A DNA stretch of 12,280 nt from Promicromonosporaceae bacterium (GCA_009782865.1 WRIF01000016.1:1-12280), one strand, 5' to 3'. Shown: positions 5,340 through 11,886, counted from the first letter of the stretch. The notes: generated from the sequence alone by a model not told the origin. Made by a program: numbers and translations.

Positions 5340-5833
5340 CCACAGATAGATATTCGGTCAAGCACTCCCCTGAGGCACGCCAACAACTTGCAGCCATCGC
5401 TGACTACATCACCTCCGAGGGTGAACCGGAACGCGCAATCGCCTACGTTGCCCGGATCGTCGGGTTTTGCGATGGCCTAGCCCTGTTCCCGCGGCGCGGC
5501 AGGCGCCGTGACGACCTGCTCGAAGGCATGTACACAACCGGATTCGAGCGGCGCGTCACGATCACGTACACCATCGCCAACGGCGGAACAGACGACATCT
5601 CCAACCTTCACCCGCTTTGCTACCAGTGCCAGCTCCTAAAGGGAGCACGGGTACCAGCATGCGGCCCCACCCCAGGGGCCACGATAAACGATCACGTCAG
5701 GGCAGGTTTTCTAGTCTGGCCCTTGTCGTCTCTACTGACAGCGCTCCCCAACGTACCGCCACTCAGGCCTGGTTTCCGGCACTCGGGGATGCCGCCGGCC
5801 TGCATCACCTTCGCGGCCTGTTGCCGTTCGTGA
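5336..5833 (+). CDS. ParE/RelE-like toxin N-terminus fused to an HNH-like tail (likely recombinant, non-functional)
   Basis: The 165-codon frame starts at GTG 5336, overlapping the antitoxin stop. Residues 1-80 match a ParE/RelE-fold toxin: SVKHSPEARQQLAAIADYI, then AIAYVARIVGFCDGLALFP and RRDDLLEGMYTTGFERRVTI. These toxins poison gyrase or cleave mRNA at the ribosome. The expected last strand after TITYTI is absent. From residue about 82 the sequence reads NGGTDDISNLHPLCYQC and then LLKGAR, which resembles the C-terminal half of an HNH nuclease (GGTDD.SNLQPLC..CN..KGAR). The DH half of that motif is missing. Beyond residue 108 nothing is recognisable, and a 6-bp GC hairpin lies at 5663-5680. 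No other frame restores a ParE ending, so a frameshift does not explain it. I infer recombination between a toxin and a nuclease gene. It ends 1 nt from the stop of the convergent antitoxin gene. Confidence 0.6.
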   Translation: MTTDRYSVKHSPEARQQLAAIADYITSEGEPERAIAYVARIVGFCDGLALFPRRGRRRDDLLEGMYTTGFERRVTITYTIANGGTDDISNLHPLCYQCQLLKGARVPACGPTPGATINDHVRAGFLVWPLSSLLTALPNVPPLRPGFRHSGMPPACITFAACCRS

Positions 5834-5834
5834 A

Positions 5835-6167
5835 TCAGGCCGGGTGCGCCGCCAGGTAGTCAGTCACTGCGTCGCGCATGATGGCAGCGAACGGGCGGCC
5901 CTCGCGCTTGGCCTGGGCGCGCACCTGTTCCGCCTGGGTGGTGGTGGCGCGGAAGGTCAGGGGCACGGTGTCATCGTCGGCAGCAAGCCGAGGGCGTCCT
6001 CGCGCAGCGGTCACGCGGGCTTCCAGTGCCGCGATGTCCAGCCCGCAGGATTCGAGGAAGGCACGATTGTCTTCGGCGGAGACCTGACTGGCCGCTACCG
6101 GGCGAAAGTCGCCGCGTTCGGCCCAGGCCACGTTCTCGGCGTGCTGTTCGGCGGTCAGGGTGCTCAT
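5835..6167 (-). CDS. Ribbon-helix-helix (CopG-like) antitoxin
   Basis: A 110-residue protein. The C-terminal part, residues about 67-107 (TVPLTFRATTTQAEQVRAQA, then RPFAAIMRDAVTDYLAAHP), reads as a beta strand plus two helices, the ribbon-helix-helix fold used by many antitoxins to bind operator DNA as dimers. Residues 1-55 form the likely toxin-binding half. The start ATG overlaps the stop of the upstream toxin gene in ATGA, and GAGAGGA lies about 7 nt before it, a good ribosome-binding site that would support extra translation of the antitoxin. The gene order (toxin then antitoxin) resembles BrnT-BrnA. Autoregulation of the promoter at 6443-6471 is likely by analogy, but no operator repeat was identified. 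Confidence 0.75.
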   Translation of the reverse strand: MSTLTAEQHAENVAWAERGDFRPVAASQVSAEDNRAFLESCGLDIAALEARVTAARGRPRLAADDDTVPLTFRATTTQAEQVRAQAKREGRPFAAIMRDAVTDYLAAHPA

Positions 6168-6436
6168 GGTGTTTCCTCTCCGGTGTACCCAGCCTTATCG
6201 GCAGTTGACTTGCGTAGCGGCATGGCGTGAAAGACGCTGATTCCGCGTGGTGGCGTAATCTCTGCGATCACTTCCAGCGTCCCGAAACGTGACGGCCCGA
6301 TCCACAGCCTTGTGGGGCCGTGCGGCGGGCGCTCATCCTCCCAGCGTTCCCACGACTTGCCGTGAGCCATCGCCCAGAGCACCTCATCTCGCGGGATGCC
6401 GTGCCTCTCTGCAGACGGAGCGAAGGAGACGGCCAC
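6164..6436 (-). CDS. Putative toxin, BrnT-like in size and layout
   Basis: A 90-residue basic protein when started at GTG 6436. It begins MAVSFAPSAERHGIPRDEV and continues with a central RLWIGPSRFGTLEVIAEI and then ISVFHAMPLRKST. The arrangement of an N-terminal helix with RHGI, a strand pair around a G-S/R turn, and an ARR/LRK-type C-terminus is reminiscent of BrnT and DUF4258 toxins, which are RelE-like ribonucleases. This is a pattern-level resemblance, not a firm match. GTG 6436 is chosen because a TTGCCC-17-TACAAT promoter ends exactly 6 nt upstream. Longer upstream starts would lie within or before that promoter. The gene overlaps its antitoxin partner by 4 nt. If functional, it would arrest growth when the antitoxin is lost. 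Confidence 0.68.
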   Translation of the reverse strand: MAVSFAPSAERHGIPRDEVLWAMAHGKSWERWEDERPPHGPTRLWIGPSRFGTLEVIAEITPPRGISVFHAMPLRKSTADKAGYTGEETP

Positions 6437-6442
6437 GCGCTT

Positions 6443-6471
6443 ATTGTACGCGGAAACTATTGACGGGGCAA
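6443..6471 (-). promoter_or_regulatory. Promoter of the toxin-antitoxin pair (leaderless)
   Basis: On the minus strand a -35 element TTGCCC (6466-6471) and a -10 element TACAAT (6443-6448) are exactly 17 bp apart, and 6 nt separate the -10 from the GTG at 6436. This is the best-formed sigma-70-type promoter in the window. Upstream, 6472-6651 holds no recognisable gene. Confidence 0.65.
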
Positions 6472-6651
6472 GGCATGACCAACTCCATCCGCCCAGGCTG
6501 CGCACATGTCCCCCGGCCCGCCCAGCGGAACGGCAACGCAGCATTGATGGACTCGACTGCGGAAAGTGGGGCCCTGAGGGACCAGTTAGCGCGACCACGT
6601 TGGAGGGCGTGGAAGGGACAGGTCGTCAAGGGGGTTGGCGGCGGCGGGGCG

Positions 6652-7257
6652 CTAGAGCCAGCCGCGCTGCTGCGCTAGCTGGGCGGCCACGTGGCGATTG
6701 TTGGCGCCCATCTTGGTGATGGCGCGCGAAAGGTAGTTCCGAGCGGTTGAGCCCTTTATCTTCACCCGACCGGCAATCTCCTCAATGGTGTCGCCACTCA
6801 ACGACAGCCGCAGCAGTTGGCGCTCCCGAGGGGTCAAGGGATTCTCGCCCGTCTCGATCAGGTCAACGGCCAGTTCTGGGTCGATGTACCTGCCCCCAGC
6901 TGCTACCTTCCGCACCAGCGAGACCACCATGTCGGCCGAGGTGTCCTTCGGCACAAAACCGCACACTCCCGCGTCGATGGCAGATCGCAGCTTGCCCGGA
7001 AGGGTCTGCGAGGTCAACATCAACACCCGAATCTCCGGCGCCCGCTCCGCCAACACCGCCGCCACCTCTATCCCGTCATGCTTCGGCATCTGCAGGTCGA
7101 GCACGGCGACATCCGGGCGCAGCTCCAACGCGAGGCCGATGGCCTCCGCCCCGTCTGCGGCAACCCCAACCACCTCCAAATCAGGCTCCAGCCCAAACAC
7201 GGTGGCCACCGCCTCGCGGATAAAGCGTTCGTCATCGGCGACGATAATGCGAATCAT
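6652..7257 (-). CDS. NarL/FixJ family response regulator (DesR-like)
   Basis: A 201-residue cytosolic transcription regulator. Receiver domain residues 1-120 have the acidic pair Asp8-Asp9 (IVADDE), phospho-acceptor Asp54 (AVLDLQMPKHDG), Thr82 (LMLTS) and Lys104 (FVPKD). A LuxR-type helix-turn-helix at about 138-200 begins with NPLTPRERQLL. The recognition region GSTARNYLSRAITKMGANNR fits the family. It would be phosphorylated by the kinase encoded directly upstream, with which it overlaps by 4 nt (ATGA), so the two are made from one mRNA in about equal amounts. Its target genes are not known. The nearest candidates are the surface protein and small membrane protein upstream, but that is inference. 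The start ATG is fixed by the overlap and by the typical MIRIIVADD opening. Confidence 0.94.
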   Translation of the reverse strand: MIRIIVADDERFIREAVATVFGLEPDLEVVGVAADGAEAIGLALELRPDVAVLDLQMPKHDGIEVAAVLAERAPEIRVLMLTSQTLPGKLRSAIDAGVCGFVPKDTSADMVVSLVRKVAAGGRYIDPELAVDLIETGENPLTPRERQLLRLSLSGDTIEEIAGRVKIKGSTARNYLSRAITKMGANNRHVAAQLAQQRGWL

Positions 7258-8561
7258 TCAAAGCTCCTAGGTAAGGGGATTTCGGCCAACAAGATGAAGG
7301 ACTCCTCCGTGCGGCGGTGGGCCAGCGTCCCGCCAACGGCTGCCAGGCGTTCGGTCAGCCCCGCTAGGCCCGAGCCGCCCTCCGTTCCAAGGGTGGTCGC
7401 GAGGTCCACCGGGGTTCTCACGCCATCGTTGGTGAAGGTCAAGCGGGCGGTGGCGTCCCGGGTCTCAAGCTCAACCCGCACGAAGGTCGGCTGCGCATGT
7501 CGCGTGACGTTGGTGGTGGCCTCACGGACCACCCAGCCAAGGACGGCCAGCACCCCCGGCGGCCAGGCGGAGGCCGTGCCCGTGACCCGCAGGCGCACCG
7601 ACAGGTCGTCCAGCAGGGCCCGGGCCGAGACCAACTCGGTGCGCAGGTCTGTCTGGCGCAACTCGCGAGACAGGCCCCGAGTCTCCTTGATCGCCTGGCG
7701 AGCCAGCCGGGACATTTCCCGCGCCTCCTTGATGGCCCGAGGATCACCTCGCTCAAAGAGCCGCTGCGCCACATCGGCCTTCAAGGCCACCGCGGCCAGG
7801 GTCTGCCCAATGGTGTCGTGGATGTCGCGGGCCAGGGTGAGCCGCTCCTGGCTGGCGGCCAGGGCGGCCAACAGGTCGAGGTCGGCCTCCCACTCGGCCC
7901 ACAGCCGCTCATGCCAGTTGGACAGCTTGAGCCGCAGCATCAGCAGATAGCCAAGCAAGATGGCGACGGCCCACAACTCCCATTGCGGAGCCATCCCGGA
8001 GGCGGACTGCCCGAGCGCGAACAGGGCGGTGACCGCCGCCGGCGCCAGCACGGCCAGTCGAGAGGTCAGCAGCGGGGAGAAGGTGGCCACGCTGACCGCC
8101 ACCGTGGTCACCAGCATCAACCCGCCCAGTATCTGCTCGACCGGCAACGCCGGCAGGCGCTGGGAGGGCAGGTCAAGCACCAACGCCTGGCCGGCCGACA
8201 GGATCACCAGCGCCACCCCGAGCCTCATCCAGGGCGAATGCCGATCCACCCTGGCGCCACACTCGGCGCGGGCAGGTTCGAACAGGCCGTAGCGCCACGC
8301 CAGCGAGCAGCCGACCGCGTGGAAGGCGCCGGCCACCAGCAGCACGACGATGCGGACATGACTCGTCCGAACGTCGCCTACGCCAAGCAGCAGAACCAAC
8401 AGCACGGCCACCAGCAAGACCACCTGCACGGATACCACCACCCGGCCCAGCCGTCGCCGGGCGTAGGCGTGAAGCCAATCACGCCCGGCGCCGCTGCGGG
8501 TGATCCGAGCCGAGAGCGCGCCCCCACCAACTGCCGAACTAGCGGGTTCTGCGGTGTTCAT
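7254..8561 (-). CDS. DesK/NarX-like sensor histidine kinase
   Basis: A 435-residue membrane kinase. About five to six hydrophobic segments lie between residues 41 and 212 (around 41-62, 69-90, 113-130, 145-185 and 196-212), with no large extracellular domain, which suggests intramembrane sensing. A dimerisation/phosphoacceptor domain of HisKA_3 type follows, with His248 in LARDIHDTIGQTL. The HATPase region has the N-box REATTNVTRHA (346-356), a NDG motif (378-380) and the glycine-rich GTEGGSGLAGLTERL (392-406). It should autophosphorylate on His248 and pass phosphate to Asp54 of the regulator encoded next. The length is normal. A weak TACAGT on the minus strand at 8603-8608 could be its -10, giving a short leader. 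The stimulus is unknown. Kinases with this layout often sense membrane state or cell-wall-active compounds. Confidence 0.93.
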   Translation of the reverse strand: MNTAEPASSAVGGGALSARITRSGAGRDWLHAYARRRLGRVVVSVQVVLLVAVLLVLLLGVGDVRTSHVRIVVLLVAGAFHAVGCSLAWRYGLFEPARAECGARVDRHSPWMRLGVALVILSAGQALVLDLPSQRLPALPVEQILGGLMLVTTVAVSVATFSPLLTSRLAVLAPAAVTALFALGQSASGMAPQWELWAVAILLGYLLMLRLKLSNWHERLWAEWEADLDLLAALAASQERLTLARDIHDTIGQTLAAVALKADVAQRLFERGDPRAIKEAREMSRLARQAIKETRGLSRELRQTDLRTELVSARALLDDLSVRLRVTGTASAWPPGVLAVLGWVVREATTNVTRHAQPTFVRVELETRDATARLTFTNDGVRTPVDLATTLGTEGGSGLAGLTERLAAVGGTLAHRRTEESFILLAEIPLPRSFE

Positions 8562-8616
8562 GAACCTGAACTCTCTGTCAATGGTGACGGCCGATAACTT
8601 CCACTGTAACGGGTTG

Positions 8617-8654
8617 CTGACCGGTCGGGAGGCTGCTGCCTCCCGACCGGTCAG
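8617..8654 (-). terminator. 17-bp perfect hairpin, U-less terminator
   Basis: A 17-bp perfect inverted repeat (CTGACCGGTCGGGAGGC and its complement) encloses a 4-nt loop. It starts 5 bp past the stop of the small ORF at 8660 and lies upstream of the kinase gene. No T-run follows on either strand, as is common for actinobacterial I-shaped terminators. It probably ends the surface-protein transcript and separates it from the kinase operon. Confidence 0.7.
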
Positions 8655-8659
8655 TGGGT

Positions 8660-8911
8660 TTAGCTACGGGCGCGCAGGCGCGTCCGGGCCACCGTGACGG
8701 CGGCCCGTCCCGGATCGATCGGGATCACGGCCACCACCGTCATGAATGTCACCCCGGCCACCGCTGCCACCCTTGCCGCGCTGAGCGGCTCCGCGGCTGC
8801 GGAGAGGTTCCCCAGGTCCAGTGCGACCTGGGAAAGGTGTTCCGAGGTGACGCCGGCTGAGTCAGCCCCGCCGACCCCTTTTGGTGTCGGCGTCGCCGCC
8901 CTCGTGACCAC
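8660..8911 (-). CDS. Small membrane protein of unknown function, overlapping the surface protein gene
   Basis: An 83-codon frame on the same strand as the LPXTG gene, in another reading frame and overlapping its last 50 bp. I do not recognise the protein. Residues about 45-66 (ARVAAVAGVTFMTVVAVIP) form a likely membrane helix, followed by an Arg-rich tail (RAAVTVARTRLRARS). That gives an N-out or tail-anchored layout. The part outside the overlap has strongly GC-ending codons like real genes here, and a perfect hairpin begins 5 bp after its stop, which together argue that it is translated. Against it, the only upstream start is a GTG inside the neighbouring gene with no clear ribosome-binding site, so expression would depend on coupling. 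It may be a partner of the surface protein or a decayed gene remnant. Confidence 0.45.
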   Translation of the reverse strand: MVTRAATPTPKGVGGADSAGVTSEHLSQVALDLGNLSAAAEPLSAARVAAVAGVTFMTVVAVIPIDPGRAAVTVARTRLRARS

Positions 8912-11363
8912 CCGCCTGGCGGAACAGGAGGCCCGCTCCGATCAGGCCGGTGGCCGCAATGGCCGCGGCCGCGATGGCCGCGCCGGTTACCGGAAGCGTC
9001 GGAATGGTGGGGGCGACGGCCCCGGGCGCAACCACCTGCATGGTCAGCTCGCGGGTGTAGGTCAAACCATTGGCGTCGGTGACCACGGCGGTCCAGGTGA
9101 AGGTGCCGACCTGCGTCGGGGTGCCCGAGACGAGGCCCGGGTTGCCCGACTTGCTCAGGCCCGCCGGCAGTTCGCCCGCGGTGGTGGCGATGGCCAAGGG
9201 GCCGGTGCCTTCGAGGCGAACCTGGTAGGGGAACGGCGTGCCGACGGTGCCGGGGGGCAGCGCCTGCGACAGGATACGCGGACCGACCGGGGGCACAGTC
9301 TCTTCTTCCGGAACGGGCGCCACAATGATCGGCGTGCCCGGGCCGCCCGGCTGCGTGACCAGGTAGCCCGGAGGCGGGGTCAGGGTAACCGTCGGGTTGC
9401 CATCGGCGTCAAGGCCCGGGGTGACGGTCCAGTCCGGCGGCGTGTTCACGATCACATGCTCGGGGGCGGTGCCCGGGGGCAGGGTCACCACCACATTGTT
9501 ACCGGGGCCAACCACAATCTCGGAACCGGGGGGCGCCGAGATGACAACCTCGCGGTTGCCGTCCTCGCCGGCCGGGCCGGCGTAGTCGCCGTCGATCACG
9601 GCACAGTCCACCGGGACGGTCACGTCCTGGGTGTAGGTGGCGTGGGTGAACTGCTCCCGGAAGAAGGTGCCGAGCATGACGCCCGCCTCATTCAGCGGGA
9701 ACACCAGGCCACCGTCTTGGTTCTGCCAGCCGGTGCGAATCATGTAGTAGGCGTTGGCGGAGTACTCGTAGATGCTGACGCAGGTGTCGCCGTCGCGGCT
9801 GGCGGAAACCCGCGCGCCGCGCTCCCAGTTGAGACCCTCGGGGGCCGTCTCGGGGAAGCGGGAGTCCATGTCGTAGACGGTCCAGTAACCGGTCTGATCA
9901 GGGTTCCACGGCGTGAGCGCGGTGGTGTCCTCCACGGTGGAGTGGATGCTCCAGATCTCGACCATGTTGTCGATGTCAAAGACATCCATCCACCGGTCAG
10001 GGGACTCGGGCAGAGCGGCCACCGGGCCGTGGATCATCACGCTGCCCGCGGGGGCATGCGATGCCCCGGTGTGACCGTGGTTGGTGGGCACACCGGAGAG
10101 GTCGAACGACTCGACGATCAGGGCACCACCGGGGCGGCCGGGAGTGGAATGGATGTCGATCTCGAACGGGCCATGCGGGGCCACCACGAACGGGGTGTCG
10201 GGACCGCCCGGCTGCCGGACGTAGTAACCAACCGGAGGCAGAATCTGCAGCCACAGGTTGTACCCGGTGCCCCGAACATGTGAGGTCCAGCCCGGGGGCA
10301 CATTGTGAATCAGGTGCTGGGAGTTCGCGCCCGGCAGGTCCACCCGAAGGCCGTTGTTCCACAGGGAGACCTCGGAGTTGGGAACGTGTTGGTTCAGGTC
10401 GACGTCGACGACGGCGGTGCCATCGGGGAGCGTCGGCCCGGCGGTGACGTCGACCTCGAGAATCGTTGACTGAATGATGTTCATCGGAAGCGACGATGAA
10501 CTCCCTCCCCTCCAAGTCTGGGCAACGAAATAGGTTCTATTCAGCTGGAAGCCGATCCCATGAGCGATATTCGGCGGAACTTCATGCACCGCGGGAGCAG
10601 ACATAACGATTGTGCCATCACAAGTGATTACGTGTCCTGCCGGGAAGTCGAAGTTCTCCGGTGACAACGTTGCAGGCGGAAATTCCGGCGCGCCAACACA
10701 TTCGCCCAACACCAACTGGCTAGGCACCGTGTGCAAACGCATCCAGTGAACTCCATCGTTGTACCAGATTTGATCAATATACGGCGTGTACGACTCACGG
10801 TGAACCATCCACTGCCATTCGCCAGCCGGAATTGTCTCCGATCCAAAATTCGTGAAGGTCAGCGTCAAGGGAAATGGGTCGGAAAATTGACTGAGTTCGC
10901 GCCACGCACGCGCGTTATGGGTCGCCTGGCCGTCGATCACCACGGACATCGAGATTCCTGACGAAAGCGGTTCGATCCCGATGTTGGCAGGCTCGATGTC
11001 CTCGAAGGGCGCGGTGGTGGCCTCCAGGTAGGCAGCAGCGTCCTCGCCGGCAGGCAGGTCTGCCACGACAGCCTCGTAAGCAGCAGCCTCGTAGGCGACG
11101 TGATCTGCGGCCAGGTACTCGGGGGCGGCGGTGTCGTGGTCGGCCACGGCGTACTCGCCGTAGGCGGGGGCATTGTCGAGGGCGGGAGACTCAGACTGCC
11201 CGGCGAACGCCGTGGCAACGGCGGTCAGCGCCACGGTGGTGGCGGTAGCGGCGGCGGCGGCACCGCGCCAGGTGCGACGACGGTTGAGGCGACGCGCCCT
11301 GGCCGCCCTCAGGGCAACACGGTCGCGCCGAAGAGGGGCGCGCTGGAGATGCGAATGTAACAT
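8862..11363 (-). CDS. LPXTG-anchored cell-surface protein with Ig-like domain
   Basis: An 833-residue secreted protein, probably sortase-linked to peptidoglycan. The start at ATG 11363 is backed by AAGGAAG 4-8 nt upstream. The N-terminus has an unusually long basic stretch (residues 1-33), a hydrophobic core at about 34-52 and a likely cut after AFA at residue 54. Then comes a Tyr/Ala/Glu-rich linker (about 60-120), unclassified beta-rich regions with a few Cys, and two related 65-70-residue modules (about 330-398 and 615-681) sharing PGYxVxQPGGPxTPxxVAP. An Ig-like (He_PIG) domain lies at about 690-780, with LPAGLS and VSGTPTQVGTFTWT. The LPVTG motif is at 790-794, followed by a 20-residue membrane helix and a long tail ending in RGRRG. 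Its role is probably adhesion or cell-wall structure, with the ligand unknown. Residues about 132-292 use AT-richer codons, suggesting exchange of that domain. Confidence 0.9.
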   Translation of the reverse strand: MLHSHLQRAPLRRDRVALRAARARRLNRRRTWRGAAAAATATTVALTAVATAFAGQSESPALDNAPAYGEYAVADHDTAAPEYLAADHVAYEAAAYEAVVADLPAGEDAAAYLEATTAPFEDIEPANIGIEPLSSGISMSVVIDGQATHNARAWRELSQFSDPFPLTLTFTNFGSETIPAGEWQWMVHRESYTPYIDQIWYNDGVHWMRLHTVPSQLVLGECVGAPEFPPATLSPENFDFPAGHVITCDGTIVMSAPAVHEVPPNIAHGIGFQLNRTYFVAQTWRGGSSSSLPMNIIQSTILEVDVTAGPTLPDGTAVVDVDLNQHVPNSEVSLWNNGLRVDLPGANSQHLIHNVPPGWTSHVRGTGYNLWLQILPPVGYYVRQPGGPDTPFVVAPHGPFEIDIHSTPGRPGGALIVESFDLSGVPTNHGHTGASHAPAGSVMIHGPVAALPESPDRWMDVFDIDNMVEIWSIHSTVEDTTALTPWNPDQTGYWTVYDMDSRFPETAPEGLNWERGARVSASRDGDTCVSIYEYSANAYYMIRTGWQNQDGGLVFPLNEAGVMLGTFFREQFTHATYTQDVTVPVDCAVIDGDYAGPAGEDGNREVVISAPPGSEIVVGPGNNVVVTLPPGTAPEHVIVNTPPDWTVTPGLDADGNPTVTLTPPPGYLVTQPGGPGTPIIVAPVPEEETVPPVGPRILSQALPPGTVGTPFPYQVRLEGTGPLAIATTAGELPAGLSKSGNPGLVSGTPTQVGTFTWTAVVTDANGLTYTRELTMQVVAPGAVAPTIPTLPVTGAAIAAAAIAATGLIGAGLLFRQAGGHEGGDADTKRGRRG

Positions 11364-11566
11364 GTGTCTTCCTTCACTGGAAAGATAGGCCAACTGGGAC
11401 AACTTGCTGGTGCCGAGCGCCGATTGCTCGTGGACGTTCAGCTGGCAGAGACAGTACTTCCCTCCCTCTTCGGCCGGAGAAATACTGGCGCGGCAAAGTA
11501 GATTTGTGGCGCCCCTTGAGTCTTTTTACTATTCCGCCGAGAGGTCACACATCGCCTCGACTTATT

Positions 11567-11592
11567 GCAATAGTGACAGATGTCACTATTGC
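11567..11592. promoter_or_regulatory. 26-bp palindrome, candidate operator
   Basis: GCAATAGTGACA and TGTCACTATTGC are perfect 12-bp inverted arms around a 2-bp GA centre. It lies about 200 bp upstream of the surface protein start, in an AT-rich stretch of an otherwise GC-rich intergenic region. Its size and symmetry suit a dimeric regulator. As an RNA hairpin the 2-nt loop would be too tight without opening the stem, which favours a DNA-level role. Confidence 0.6.
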
Positions 11593-11857
11593 GAAAATTG
11601 ATTACCTCCCCGTTGAGAAATCCCTCGGGGCGGCGGGCAAGGGCCAGGCCACGCACTCAGGCGGTGCTGTGCATGCGCGGTCGGTCGGGAGCGCGCTCAG
11701 GAGAAGGTGCCCACGGGCAGCCGGGAGGCCGGGCACCAGGGTCACGTCGCCCGCGGCGGTGCGGGCGCTCAGGCGGCGCGGGCCGCGGACGGGCGGGCAG
11801 CCAGCGGACTAGGCCACCGGGCGATGATGCCCGCAGGCACCCAGGCGGTCGGGCAGC

Positions 11858-11875
11858 CGGTCGGCAGGCCGACCG
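11858..11875 (-). terminator. Hairpin downstream of the deoxyribosyltransferase gene
   Basis: CGGTCGG and CCGACCG form a 7-bp perfect stem with a 4-nt loop, about 11 bp past the stop of the minus-strand gene that ends at 11887. No T-run is present. It is a plausible U-less terminator. Confidence 0.45.
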
Positions 11876-11886
11876 CCCGGCAGACA

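Larger units (their letters stand above)
11364..11886. other. Intergenic region upstream of the surface protein gene
   Basis: No gene could be supported here. The right-hand half (about 11600-11886) is very GC-rich, with recurring CGGGCAGCC and CTCAGGCGG words and inverted repeats such as GGTGCCC at 11706-11712 with GGGCACC at 11731-11737. Apparent ORFs there are low-complexity Arg/Pro/Gly translations. The left half (about 11364-11600) is AT-richer and should hold the promoter of the surface protein. A possible -10 box, TATCTT on the minus strand at 11382-11387, lies about 18 bp upstream of the ATG. A 26-bp palindrome is at 11567-11592. Confidence 0.5.

Noticed and set aside
5585..5860. Simple frameshift as the cause of the odd toxin C-terminus
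   Set aside because: The other two forward frames give no ParE-like ending in this region, while the actual frame gives a recognisable HNH-like segment.
6437..6651. Small open frames between the toxin promoter and the response regulator
   Set aside because: They cross the promoter or lack start signals, and the translations show no recognisable domain.
7497..8597. Plus-strand frame opposite the histidine kinase
   Set aside because: It is Gln/His/Gly-rich without any domain, whereas the opposite strand gives a full kinase with all boxes.
8694..10283. Long plus-strand open frame opposite the surface protein gene
   Set aside because: Its translation is low-complexity Gly/Arg/Val/His-rich, with no domain, and it is the usual shadow of a GC-rich gene. 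The minus strand has a signal peptide, an Ig-like domain and LPVTG.
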